Source of the DNA: Lachnospiraceae bacterium | Lineage (GTDB): Bacteria; Bacillota; Clostridia; Lachnospirales; Lachnospiraceae | Reading direction: 5' to 3' | NCBI GenBank assembly: GCA_017448845.1 | Contig: JAFSKT010000136.1 | Coordinates: 1-32,255 of the forward strand | Length of the DNA stretch: 32,255 nt | Shown here: positions 8,213 to 15,269 of the stretch, one piece after another | Layout of the letters: the number at the start of each line of letters is the position of its first letter | Numbering within the stretch: the first letter of the stretch is position 1 | Translations under genes and position numbers: made by a program | Notes under the pieces: model-generated | What the model saw: the letters and a program-made list of their open reading frames with translations, nothing else | The model's database searches: none | Told to the model about the DNA's origin: nothing

Positions 8213-9304
8213 TTAATAATTTGTTTCTTCCATGTATTTCATATATTTTGCCACCATAAGGGCTATCTTAAAGGTAATGGCATCTTCAAAGATCCGGAGG
8301 TCTAACCCCGTGGTCTTCTGCAGTTTATCCAGCCTGTAAACCAGGGTATTCCTGTGGATGTATAGCTGACGGCTGGTCTCCGACACATTCAGTGAATTCT
8401 CAAAGAACTTATTTATGGTTGCCAGAGTCTCGTTGTCAAATTCCTCAGGGGACTTGCCCTCGAAGATCTCCTGGATAAACATACGGCAGAGGGGAATGGG
8501 AAGCTGATATATGATCCTTCCGATACCTAAGGAACTGTACGCCACCACGTTCCTTTCTTCAAAGAATATCTTGCCCACATCCAATGCCATCTTGGCCTCT
8601 TTGTAGGAACGGCTCACATCCTTTATGTCGTCTACCGGGGTACCGTAGGAGATCCTTATCCTGGTCTCTCCCTCTTTGCGGAGATATTCCAGAACCTTGT
8701 CCGCTATCCCCTTATTCTCGGCGGAAATATCCTCACTGCCAAGCTCATGCACCACTATCACATTTTTCTCATCAACTGCAGTGACAAAATCCGATGTGAC
8801 GGAAATAAAGAATTCCCTTACCTTTTCGAGGACCGTGGTATTGTTCTCTCCCTCGGATTCCACAAGGAAAACTGTCCTCTTCACATCCGTTGCGATATGA
8901 AGTTTTTTAGCCCTGTTAAATATATCAACAAGAAGGAGATTGTCAAGGATAAGATTCTTAATAAAATTATCCTTATCGAAACGCTCCTTATAAGCCACTA
9001 ACAGGCCCTGTATCTGAAAGGCCGCGATCTTTCCTGCCATGTAGGCATCTTCGCTTCCGCCGTTGGTAACTAAAACATACTCCAGCTGGGCATCGTCATC
9101 ATGTATCTTAAAGAACTGATACCCATGTATCTCCTGGCTGTCTGCAGGAGATGACGCAAAGGCTCTGATATCCTGTTCCCCCGCATCTGTCATCTTAAAT
9201 GTATCAGCCAGGCACTTGCCTTCTGTATCAAATACACACATGTCAATCCTGGTGATATCCTTTAATCCATCAATAGTATTCTGAAGTATCTGGTTAGAAA
9301 TCAT
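8213..9304 (-). CDS. PucR/CdaR-like transcriptional regulator
   Basis: The 363-aa protein has an N-terminal sensory region (about 1-130, resembling the sugar-diacid recognition domain of CdaR), a middle GGDEF-like segment (about 140-280) and a C-terminal PucR-type helix-turn-helix (about 295-355) with LNVSETSRQLYIHRNTLVYRL. The HTH pattern, S-.-.-LYIHRNTL-.-YRL, is the family hallmark. It has a good AGGAGAAGG site before the ATG. Here it is the first gene of a unit with ftsE, ftsX and ctp, not with sugar catabolic genes, so it may tie division functions to a metabolite signal. The ligand cannot be read from sequence. A 22-bp-period direct repeat in its leader may be its operator. Confidence 0.88.
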   Translation of the reverse strand: MISNQILQNTIDGLKDITRIDMCVFDTEGKCLADTFKMTDAGEQDIRAFASSPADSQEIHGYQFFKIHDDDAQLEYVLVTNGGSEDAYMAGKIAAFQIQGLLVAYKERFDKDNFIKNLILDNLLLVDIFNRAKKLHIATDVKRTVFLVESEGENNTTVLEKVREFFISVTSDFVTAVDEKNVIVVHELGSEDISAENKGIADKVLEYLRKEGETRIRISYGTPVDDIKDVSRSYKEAKMALDVGKIFFEERNVVAYSSLGIGRIIYQLPIPLCRMFIQEIFEGKSPEEFDNETLATINKFFENSLNVSETSRQLYIHRNTLVYRLDKLQKTTGLDLRIFEDAITFKIALMVAKYMKYMEETNY

Positions 9305-9346
9305 ATGCCTTCTCCTTATACAGACAAGTTTACGCTATACCATTTT

Positions 9347-9379
9347 AATACTTTAATACTAAAAATGGAATACTTTAAT
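9347..9379. repeat. Direct repeat with 22-bp period upstream of the PucR-like gene
   Basis: AATACTTTAAT occurs at 9347-9357 and again at 9369-9379, exactly 22 bases apart, so both copies face the same side of the helix. The flanks CCATTTT (9340-9346) and AAAAATGG (9361-9368) form an inverted repeat around the first copy. It lies 43-75 bases before the start codon. A regulator operator is plausible; no clear -35/-10 pair was found here. Confidence 0.5.
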
Positions 9380-9398
9380 CGAAATTTTTGTGTACTTT

Positions 9399-10184
9399 TT
9401 ACAAATCTTTTGTTTCGCTCTTTCCTATGCCGCCGACTTTCCCCAATTCTACTATCTTTCCGCTCTCTATAAGAGCCTTAACATCGGGTTTTTCCTCTGC
9501 CTCTTCGGCTTTATCTTCCTTCACATAATTCACCGCTGCATTCTTAAAGACTCTTCTCATGAGGAAGTCTCCGAGGCCGCCCTTCTTTACCTCACCCCTG
9601 CTGTTAACCCTAAAGGAAACATCCCTCAATATAACGATCAGCTGGGTATTGAGCTTCATACGGTTTTCTTTTATAAAACGCTCCGCATCGGGGGATTCCA
9701 GATTCATGATGATGATATCCGGGAGACTGCTGTTGACCTCGTTCACTATGGAATCGTCTTCTCCTGCCGTTCCGTCTTTTGACGCGGCAGCAACGATATT
9801 TAAGGGGCCGTAGAAGTTAATGAGGGAATCCCTTAAGCTGTCAAGCTTTGCTTCTGACGCCGCAAGAAGGAAAACACTGCGTCCTTCCTTGGATATCTTC
9901 CGGAGAAGCCCCTTAAGGAAAAGATTGCTCTCGATCTCCTTTCCCCTGGACCTGCTGGACACGTTCCCGGCCTGAAGTATGTCGTTGCTCGTGGGAATGA
10001 GTAAGTCCATCATCTCAAGGCTTTCCTTCATATCCTCATCCTGAGATGCCTTTAACAGCACATCGTGGGTAATGAAATCCACGGTGTTACAGACCCCGTT
10101 ATTCAGATACATGGTCACCCTTCGCATGGATTCCCTTACGGTATAATCCCTGAAGTCGATTCCCAGCACAGTAATTTTTTTCAT
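9399..10184 (-). CDS. Divergent WecG/TagA/CpsF-like protein, probably not a standard glycosyltransferase
   Basis: The 261-aa protein follows the GT26 plan: an N-terminal TVLGIDFRDYT, a VDFITHDVLLKASQDEDMKESL block, SVFLLAASEAKLDSL in place of the usual VFLLGG, and DIIIMNLESPDAERFI where family members read GLGSPKQE. Key positions are changed: the D-G of the active-site PDG motif is replaced by IPTSND (residues 63-68), and the lysine of PKQE is missing. GT26 enzymes transfer ManNAc to a lipid-linked GlcNAc in wall polymer synthesis; this one may be inactive or altered. The tail after 220 is charged and low in complexity. A strong promoter ends 7 bases before the ATG, and no Shine-Dalgarno site is seen. 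It is divergent from a GT-C glycosyltransferase. Confidence 0.6.
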   Translation of the reverse strand: MKKITVLGIDFRDYTVRESMRRVTMYLNNGVCNTVDFITHDVLLKASQDEDMKESLEMMDLLIPTSNDILQAGNVSSRSRGKEIESNLFLKGLLRKISKEGRSVFLLAASEAKLDSLRDSLINFYGPLNIVAAASKDGTAGEDDSIVNEVNSSLPDIIIMNLESPDAERFIKENRMKLNTQLIVILRDVSFRVNSRGEVKKGGLGDFLMRRVFKNAAVNYVKEDKAEEAEEKPDVKALIESGKIVELGKVGGIGKSETKDL

Positions 10185-10191
10185 AACGGGT

Positions 10192-10220
10192 AGTATAACA
10201 TATTATGCTTAAGTTGCCAA
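10192..10220 (-). promoter_or_regulatory. Sigma-A promoter of the WecG-like gene
   Basis: TTGGCA (10215-10220) and TATACT (10192-10197) are separated by 17 bases, five of six matches each. Only 7 bases separate the -10 from the ATG, so transcription would begin at or next to the start codon. Confidence 0.75.
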
Positions 10221-10256
10221 AAATCCCCTACATTTCCGTCATATATCCTGCCGAAC

Positions 10257-10265
10257 TGTTATAAA
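10257..10265 (+). promoter_or_regulatory. Probable extended -10 of the GT-C gene
   Basis: TGTTATAAA is an extended -10 (TG-N-TATAAA) ending 9 bases before the first ATG (10275). A second TATAAT lies at 10281-10286, just before an alternative ATG at 10293. Neither has a convincing -35. Confidence 0.4.
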
Positions 10266-10274
10266 ATCCCCTTT

Positions 10275-11711
10275 ATGGTGTATAATCAGTTTATGCAAAA
10301 ATTCAGGGAAAGCATAAAAAACAACATCTCCGGGGAGCTGATACTGTTCATCACCGCTGTTTTCGGGAGTATTCTGTATATCTCCCTTGTCTTTAACGAC
10401 AATCTCTGGGTAGATGAAGCCTTCACCGCCTCACTTATACGGGGCAGCATGGCGGAAGTCCTTAAAGATACCGCTGCGGACACTCTCCCGCCCTTCTATA
10501 ATGTAGCGGGAAAGCTCTTAACCATGGTCTTCGGCTTTTCACCTTTAGTGCTCAAGCTTTTTTCCTGTTTCCCCATGATACTCCTAATCTTTTTCGGGGG
10601 AAGAAAACTTGCGTCGCTTTTCGGTTTCAGGACAGCCTTCATCTATGAGCTTTTCCTATTTACCATGCCTCATTTCCTCCACTACGGGGTGGAGATCAGA
10701 ATGTACAGCTGGGGAGTCTTCACCTGCGGTATGGCCGCCGCGTTCTTTTCTGAGATACTGAAAGAGAAGCGGGGCTGGACAGCCTTTACCCTGTTTACCG
10801 TGTTTTCCGGCTATATTCACCATTTTGCCCTGGTTTCCTGCGGCATGCTCTGGTTCCTTCTGCTCCTTATCCTGCTTAAAGACAGGGATTTTGCGGTTTT
10901 GAAGAAATATGCCCAGAACCTCCTTATCTTTATCATACTCTATCTTCCCTGCCTGATACTCACCGTATTCCAGCTAAAGGCAGCCAGCTCGTACTTTGAC
11001 ATGGCGCCTCTTAGCTTTAATTCTCTATTAAGCGATATACGTTTTCCTTTTGTTACGAACATCACTCCCCTTTCGACCCTGCTCCTTCTTTCCGCAGCAG
11101 CCGCAGCACTTATCTGCCTAAAGCTCCTTCTTAAAACAGAGGAAGGCTTTCCGGGGCTATTCTTGATATCTGCCTTTTACCTGACCTTGTTCTTCGGTTA
11201 CGGAGTATCCCTGATATCGGGCCGTAGCATCTTTACCGCCAGATATCTAGTGCCCGCCCTTTCGATCCTCTGGATGGGCGTGGCTTTCTGTTGGGACAGG
11301 CTTATCTCAAAGGCCGGTGACAACCGTTTTCTCCTGCTCTTTGCTGCTCTGATCATTGTTTTTACCGGAGCCGTGTGCTACAGACAGGCTTTCCGGGAAG
11401 AGTATAAAGAGGGAGTCGGGACCATGAAAGCCTACTTCAACGAGAACTTTCACGAGGGGGACGCTTGTATCGTTCTTGAAGATTATCCGGAGATAGAGAT
11501 CTGCCTGAAATACTACTGTCCGGACCTTAAGATAACCCGGTGGAAAGATGGGGATAATATCACCGGAACACTTTGGCTCTTCCTCAATGAAAAGAGCAAA
11601 AACCTGCTTGAAAAAGCTGAAAAACACGGATATAATGCGAAGTATATAAGTGATTTCAGTTTCGACCGTTATTCCTTCTCCCTGTACAGGCTTGAGAAGG
11701 AAGGGAGCTGA
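10275..11711 (+). CDS. GT-C fold membrane glycosyltransferase (PMT/ArnT/GT39-like)
   Basis: The 478-aa protein has roughly ten to twelve membrane segments, the acidic pair WVDEAF (Asp47-Glu48) in the first external loop and VEIRMYSW (139-146), which is the family pattern for lipid-phosphate sugar-dependent transferases. The last 100 residues form a soluble domain. Such enzymes move a sugar from polyprenyl phosphate to a protein, lipid or glycan on the outer face of the membrane; acceptor and sugar cannot be told. The start is uncertain: ATG 10275 or in-frame ATG 10293 (MQKFRESIKN). Neither has a Shine-Dalgarno site and a -10-like box sits just upstream of each, so the mRNA may be leaderless. 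The divergent WecG-like gene suggests a shared envelope-glycan role. Confidence 0.8.
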   Translation: MVYNQFMQKFRESIKNNISGELILFITAVFGSILYISLVFNDNLWVDEAFTASLIRGSMAEVLKDTAADTLPPFYNVAGKLLTMVFGFSPLVLKLFSCFPMILLIFFGGRKLASLFGFRTAFIYELFLFTMPHFLHYGVEIRMYSWGVFTCGMAAAFFSEILKEKRGWTAFTLFTVFSGYIHHFALVSCGMLWFLLLLILLKDRDFAVLKKYAQNLLIFIILYLPCLILTVFQLKAASSYFDMAPLSFNSLLSDIRFPFVTNITPLSTLLLLSAAAAALICLKLLLKTEEGFPGLFLISAFYLTLFFGYGVSLISGRSIFTARYLVPALSILWMGVAFCWDRLISKAGDNRFLLLFAALIIVFTGAVCYRQAFREEYKEGVGTMKAYFNENFHEGDACIVLEDYPEIEICLKYYCPDLKITRWKDGDNITGTLWLFLNEKSKNLLEKAEKHGYNAKYISDFSFDRYSFSLYRLEKEGS

Positions 11712-11718
11712 AACCAAT

Positions 11719-11802
11719 AAATGTCCACCGGACATTTGTCCGGGGCACTGTCGCGCTCGGCGCGCCAAAGCGTGCCCGCGAAATGTCCCCCGGACATTTC
11801 GC
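11719..11802. repeat. Row of three hairpins with a repeated palindrome
   Basis: Hairpin 1 is AAATGTCC/GGACATTT with an ACC loop (11719-11737). Hairpin 2 is GGGCAC/GTGCCC (11743-11748, 11772-11777) enclosing CGCGC/GCGCG (11752-11764). Hairpin 3 has perfect 11-bp arms (11778-11788, 11792-11802) with a CCC loop and repeats the palindrome of hairpin 1. No T-run follows any of them. The row lies between the GT-C stop and the Shine-Dalgarno site of the yjfB-like gene, so it could be its 5' leader. Its organisation, abutting stems with three-base loops, resembles the row at 3925-4026 although the sequences differ. Confidence 0.7.
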
Positions 11803-11823
11803 CAAGGAAGGGAGGCAGGACAT

Positions 11824-12042
11824 ATGGATGTGTCACCGTTAATGGATGTTTCATCATTAGCTATGCCCGATATTGCCACCTTATCAATGTACATGGCCAG
11901 AAATGAGACCCTTCAGGATGTGGGAACTGCTCTGCTTTCAAATGCGATCGATATGCAGGAAAGCGTAGGTGCTGCGACGGTCAGCATGATGGAGAAGTCC
12001 ATACACCCCGAGCTCGGCGCTAATATTGATGTGAGGGCATAG
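11824..12042 (+). CDS. YjfB-family small protein (putative motility protein)
   Basis: The 72-aa product begins MDVSPLMDVSSLAMPDIATL. The part MPDIATLSMYMARNETLQDVGTAL matches the conserved start of YjfB-family proteins (M-D-I-A-.-L-S-M-.-M), and the tail HPELGANIDVRA matches their usual P.LG..ID.R. ending. The N-terminus is extended by about 12 residues that contain a small MDVS repeat. GGGAGG lies 8 bases before the ATG, which decides this start over a longer reading frame that runs back through the hairpin row. The family is linked with motility by annotation only; its biochemical role is unknown, and no flagellar genes are in the window. Confidence 0.75.
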   Translation: MDVSPLMDVSSLAMPDIATLSMYMARNETLQDVGTALLSNAIDMQESVGAATVSMMEKSIHPELGANIDVRA

Positions 12043-12054
12043 AAGGCTAAGGAA

Positions 12055-12081
12055 AACGGAGCTGCTATTTGCGGCTCCGTT
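12055..12081. terminator. Terminator hairpin between convergent genes
   Basis: Eleven-base arms (AACGGAGCTGC / GCGGCTCCGTT, one G-T pair) close a TATTT loop. On the minus strand TTTTCCTT follows, which suits the CPBP gene; on the plus side the following CCTTATTAT is a weaker T-run for the yjfB-like gene. Confidence 0.75.
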
Positions 12082-12086
12082 CCTTA

Positions 12087-13061
12087 TTATATGCCTATTA
12101 TCATGGTTGCTATTATCTCAACGATGGCTATGACCACTCCTATCACCAGCGGAATGGTTATGACCCCCGGTCTTTTTACTGTCACCGTTTCCCCGGCGGA
12201 ATTGACCGCCTTCAGTTCAGTAGAATGGAATATCCTGTGAAGCCTGAATCTGCCTCCCGGTTCGCTCTTTGCGATGGCTATGAGGATCAGCACCGCAACT
12301 CCCGTAAATATCAGGGAAAGGAAGGCAAAGAATGCCAGGGTGTAGATCATATCTGCCTTTGAAAAGTCCTGGGAAAACGCCTCCGGCATATATTTCATAA
12401 TGGCATAGGTATTTACCACCGTGCCGAAATTTATCATAAAATGCCCGATAAGACCGGGCCACAGGCTTCCTGTCACCTCGTCCAGTATCCCGAAGGCTAT
12501 GCCCAGCAGGATCCCGTAGCTCATCTGGTTTAAGTTTAAGTGCATGAGGCCAAATAGAAAGGCCTGGATCAGAATAGCGGCAAGAAAGCGTCCGGATTTT
12601 CTTAAGCCCGCATAGATGATGCCTCTGAATACAAGCTCCTCAATAAAAGGCCCTATGACAGATATCACCAGCGCCACAGTGATGAAAACATTGTCATCCT
12701 TAAGGTACTGTTCTGCCATATCCATGGCCATGTTGTCGGAAAACATCATGGAAATGCCGTTCACTAAGGATGTGAGGGGTTCTATGCAGAACATGAAAAG
12801 CACCACCAGGAAGCCGGTCTTAAGTCTTATCTTCTTAAAACGGAAGATCTCCCCCACCTCTGTTCCGGAAGCAGCAGCGACTGAGAGGCCGGGGATCAGG
12901 ATTATGCTCTCACTGATCAGGATATTCTGCAAAATGGGCAGCGTTAAAGAGCCTCCCCTCCATGCTATGAAAGACATGAGGAGAGAGGCTCCCGTATAAA
13001 GCACTATTATTAAAGCAAAAGTGATGCCGGATCTGAACGGCGTCATTCCTTTTGTTTTCAC
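12087..13061 (-). CDS. CPBP-family intramembrane glutamic endopeptidase
   Basis: The 324-aa protein has about eight membrane segments and the full CPBP (Rce1/ABI) motif set: EELVFR with Glu141, Glu142 and Arg146; FGLMH (Phe170, His174); and HFMIN (His207, Asn211). These residues form the active site of CAAX-type proteases, which in bacteria process membrane proteins or protect against self-made peptides; the substrate here is unknown. The start is GTG at 13059-13061, overlapping the stop of the 77-aa gene by 4 bases (GTGA), so the two are translationally coupled. An ATG five codons later is possible but sits immediately after AAGGA, which is too close. Confidence 0.9.
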   Translation of the reverse strand: MKTKGMTPFRSGITFALIIVLYTGASLLMSFIAWRGGSLTLPILQNILISESIILIPGLSVAAASGTEVGEIFRFKKIRLKTGFLVVLFMFCIEPLTSLVNGISMMFSDNMAMDMAEQYLKDDNVFITVALVISVIGPFIEELVFRGIIYAGLRKSGRFLAAILIQAFLFGLMHLNLNQMSYGILLGIAFGILDEVTGSLWPGLIGHFMINFGTVVNTYAIMKYMPEAFSQDFSKADMIYTLAFFAFLSLIFTGVAVLILIAIAKSEPGGRFRLHRIFHSTELKAVNSAGETVTVKRPGVITIPLVIGVVIAIVEIIATMIIGI

Positions 13062-13291
13062 TGGTTCATCATAAAGCTTACAAGCTTGTCGATATCTTCG
13101 GGCTCATATGCCACTATCTCAAGCTCTGAAATGGTTCCGTCTGAAAAGATGTTTGCCATGGAAACATACTGGGAAAGCTTGCTCTTTAAATTTAAGCGGT
13201 CGCCTTCTCCGGTTACCAGCTCAACCTTACCCTTGCAGTCATCCACTACCTTAAAAAACTTGTCAATGTCTGTAATGTTCTGAACTTTCAT
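13058..13291 (-). CDS. Small conserved-looking hypothetical protein (77 aa)
   Basis: I do not recognise a named family. The protein is acidic and soluble, with no membrane segment or cysteines: an N-terminal NITDIDKFFKVVDDCKGKVEL, a central GDRLNLKSKLSQYVSM and a C-terminal EPEDIDKLVSFMMNQ that is probably helical. AAGG precedes the ATG by 8 bases. It overlaps the CPBP protease gene by 4 bases. A leader that can form two competing hairpins lies just upstream. Confidence 0.7.
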   Translation of the reverse strand: MKVQNITDIDKFFKVVDDCKGKVELVTGEGDRLNLKSKLSQYVSMANIFSDGTISELEIVAYEPEDIDKLVSFMMNQ

Positions 13292-13310
13292 TTCTTATAC
13301 CTTGTCGCAG

Positions 13311-13351
13311 GCAGGTGCACTCATCGATGACGCGCCTGCTTCGTCATCAAT
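13311..13351 (-). promoter_or_regulatory. Two overlapping, mutually exclusive hairpins before the 77-aa gene
   Basis: On the minus strand ATTGATGACG (13342-13351) can pair with CGTCATCGAT (13323-13332), 10 bp with one G-T. Alternatively GCAGGCGC (13332-13339) can pair with GCACCTGC (13311-13318), 8 bp with one wobble. The arms overlap at 13332, and one stem uses the other's loop. No T-run follows either. Confidence 0.4.
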
Positions 13352-13368
13352 GGAAGATACATGAACTG

Positions 13369-13743
13369 TCACTTAAGGGCGACAGCCTCAACCTCAAGTT
13401 TAACATCTTTTGGAAGTCTTGCAACCTCAACACAGCTCCTTGCAGGAAGATTTTCCGTGAAAAATGATGCATAAACCTCATTAATTTTAGCAAAATCATT
13501 CATATCCTTGATGAATACGGTGGTCTTTACCACCTTTCCAAGGGAGCTGCCCGATGCTTCGATCAGGTTTTTGAGGTTAGTAAAGGCCTGTTTAGCCTGT
13601 TCCTCAATCGTGTCCCCGGCGATAGCGCCTGTTTCCGGTATCACGGGGATCATCCCTGACGTAAAAATGAAATCTCCTGCTTCTATGGCCTGGGAATAAG
13701 GTCCAATGGCCGCAGGTGCCTTATCGGTATGTATAACCTGCAT
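13369..13743 (-). CDS. ridA: RidA-family enamine/imine deaminase
   Basis: The 124-aa protein is a full-length YjgF/YER057c/UK114 member: IGPYSQAI near the start, FTSGMIPV, the KTTVFIKDMNDFAKINEVY block and ARSCVEVARLPKDVKLEVEAVA at the end, with the arginine that binds the substrate carboxylate in PARSCVEV. RidA hydrolyses reactive enamines and imines, such as 2-aminoacrylate released by PLP enzymes, and so protects branched-chain amino acid synthesis. The start is the second ATG (13741-13743), directly preceded by AAAGGAGG. An upstream in-frame ATG would place the Shine-Dalgarno site inside the gene. It lies 52 bases after cvfB, in line with the liv operon. Confidence 0.93.
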   Translation of the reverse strand: MQVIHTDKAPAAIGPYSQAIEAGDFIFTSGMIPVIPETGAIAGDTIEEQAKQAFTNLKNLIEASGSSLGKVVKTTVFIKDMNDFAKINEVYASFFTENLPARSCVEVARLPKDVKLEVEAVALK

Positions 13744-13795
13744 ATTGCCTCCTTTCATTGCGTTTTGAGGACCGTGCTCAAATGCCGGTCCCGGA

Positions 13796-14635
13796 TCATA
13801 CTGACAGGATCGAGTCCTCAGTGATCTTTATTTTTCCGGCTTTTAAGAGATGGCCTGCAGCCCTCTTAAATGCCGCCTTACTCATATGGAAGGTCTCTCT
13901 TATAAGCTCAGGATCCGCTTTATCATTAAAGGGTATCCTCCCGTTATTCTTATCAAGATACTCAAGGATAACCTGTCCGTCGTCTTCAAGCTGGAGATAA
14001 GCCTTCTTCCTTACGGAGATATCTAACTTTCCGTCTTCCTTGACCGAGCTGACTCTTGCCCTTATAAAATCCCCGGCTCTGACCTCTCCCTCATATTCCC
14101 TTGCGGGGATCAGTCCCGAATACTTATTGTCTACAGCTACAAAGGCTCCGAAATTCCGGCTGATCTCATAGACAAGCCCCTCAATCTCGTCTCCCGCGCT
14201 GTAAGGGGAGTCGGTGGAGAGGTACTCATATATCTTCATGGTGGCTGCAAGGCGGTTACTTTTATCCCTGTACATAGCCACCAGGACATAGCTTTCTTCC
14301 TTCACCTCATAGGTCTGCTCTGCAAATGGGAGGAGAAGATCCCTCTCCAAACCCATATCCAGGAAAGCTCCTATCTTTGTCACTTCCCTGACTTTCAGCC
14401 TGGCAACCTCATGAAGCCTTATCAAAGGCTCTGCTGTGGTGGAAATAAGCCTGTCCTTTGAATCCCTGTAGATAAAAACCTCTATTTCATCCCCACGCTC
14501 AGCGCCTTCCGGCACCTGTTTTCCCGGCAGCAGCACTTCCGACTTCTCCGCGCCGCTGTCATCCTCAGTAAGATATGCGCCCTGGGGAAGGATACGCTCT
14601 ATACGGAGCTTCTTTTTTTCACCCGGCAGGATCAT
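13796..14635 (-). CDS. cvfB: S1-type RNA-binding protein CvfB
   Basis: The 279-aa protein has the CvfB layout: tandem S1-like OB folds over residues 1-210 (LKVREVTKIGAFLDMGLERDLLLPF and EGLVYEISRNFGAFVAVDNKYSGLIP) and a C-terminal winged helix (about 220-279) with FHMSKAAFKRAAGHLLKAGKI. CvfB-type proteins bind RNA and in Staphylococcus affect virulence gene expression; the general role is unknown. AAGGAG lies 10 bases before the ATG, and the gene follows the kinase-like gene by 24 bases. Confidence 0.9.
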   Translation of the reverse strand: MILPGEKKKLRIERILPQGAYLTEDDSGAEKSEVLLPGKQVPEGAERGDEIEVFIYRDSKDRLISTTAEPLIRLHEVARLKVREVTKIGAFLDMGLERDLLLPFAEQTYEVKEESYVLVAMYRDKSNRLAATMKIYEYLSTDSPYSAGDEIEGLVYEISRNFGAFVAVDNKYSGLIPAREYEGEVRAGDFIRARVSSVKEDGKLDISVRKKAYLQLEDDGQVILEYLDKNNGRIPFNDKADPELIRETFHMSKAAFKRAAGHLLKAGKIKITEDSILSV

Positions 14636-14659
14636 TTTAGTAAAACTCCTTAAAACACA

Positions 14660-15268
14660 TCAGGATTCCGAACAGAGAAATTTCCTTACAGCATTTTCCA
14701 GTATCTCAGCTGTTCCCTCTATACCGAATCTTCCGGAATCAATGATGATATCCTTATGATCGGGATCGTCCTGCATATAGCCGGTGTAATGGAGGTAATA
14801 GCTGTTCCTTGCCTTCTCTGCCCTGGGAACGACCCTTTTAGCCTCCGCTTCAGTCATATTCAGGTATTCCACACAGTTCTTTACCCTCTCATCAAAAGAG
14901 GCATGAAGATAAACATGCAAGGCGTTCTCATGGCTGTTCAGCACATAATCGGAACAGCGGCCCACTATTATACAGGATCCCCTTTCAGCAAGTCTCTGGA
15001 TCACATGGGACTGGGCGGCATAGATCTTGTCCTGCCTGTTCTTCGGCCCGTTTCCTAAGGGAAAGAGCTTTTCAAATACGGCATCCCTGCTACCGTCCTT
15101 TAATTCCTCTTCCTCCAGTATCTCGGAGGCGGGAATATCCAGTTCTTCCGCAGCCTTGTCCACAAGGTCACGGTTAAAATACTCTATTCCAAGCTTTTCT
15201 GCAAGTTTCTCGGCTACGGGAAGCCCTGCTGCACCGAACTGCCTTGCAATGGTAATCACATAATTCAT
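14660..15268 (-). CDS. Cytidylate-kinase-like family protein
   Basis: The 202-aa protein starts MNYVITIARQFGAAGLPVAEKLAE, the altered P-loop region of the cytidylate kinase-like group (AAK2), followed by GIEYFNRDLVDKAAEE and IIVGRCSDYVL. The lid region carries R..KARNSYY. It is a P-loop nucleotide kinase relative; whether it phosphorylates CMP is unknown, because true Cmk proteins differ in the CMP-binding insert. Its ATG is one base after the livF stop (TAA C ATG) and uses GGGAG inside livF, so it is translationally coupled to livF. Confidence 0.88.
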   Translation of the reverse strand: MNYVITIARQFGAAGLPVAEKLAEKLGIEYFNRDLVDKAAEELDIPASEILEEEELKDGSRDAVFEKLFPLGNGPKNRQDKIYAAQSHVIQRLAERGSCIIVGRCSDYVLNSHENALHVYLHASFDERVKNCVEYLNMTEAEAKRVVPRAEKARNSYYLHYTGYMQDDPDHKDIIIDSGRFGIEGTAEILENAVRKFLCSES

Positions 15269-15269
15269 G

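Noticed and set aside
11650-11823. Longer 130-residue reading frame ending with the YjfB-like protein
   Set aside because: It runs through the end of the GT-C gene and the hairpin row; GGGAGG and the family alignment support the start at 11824.
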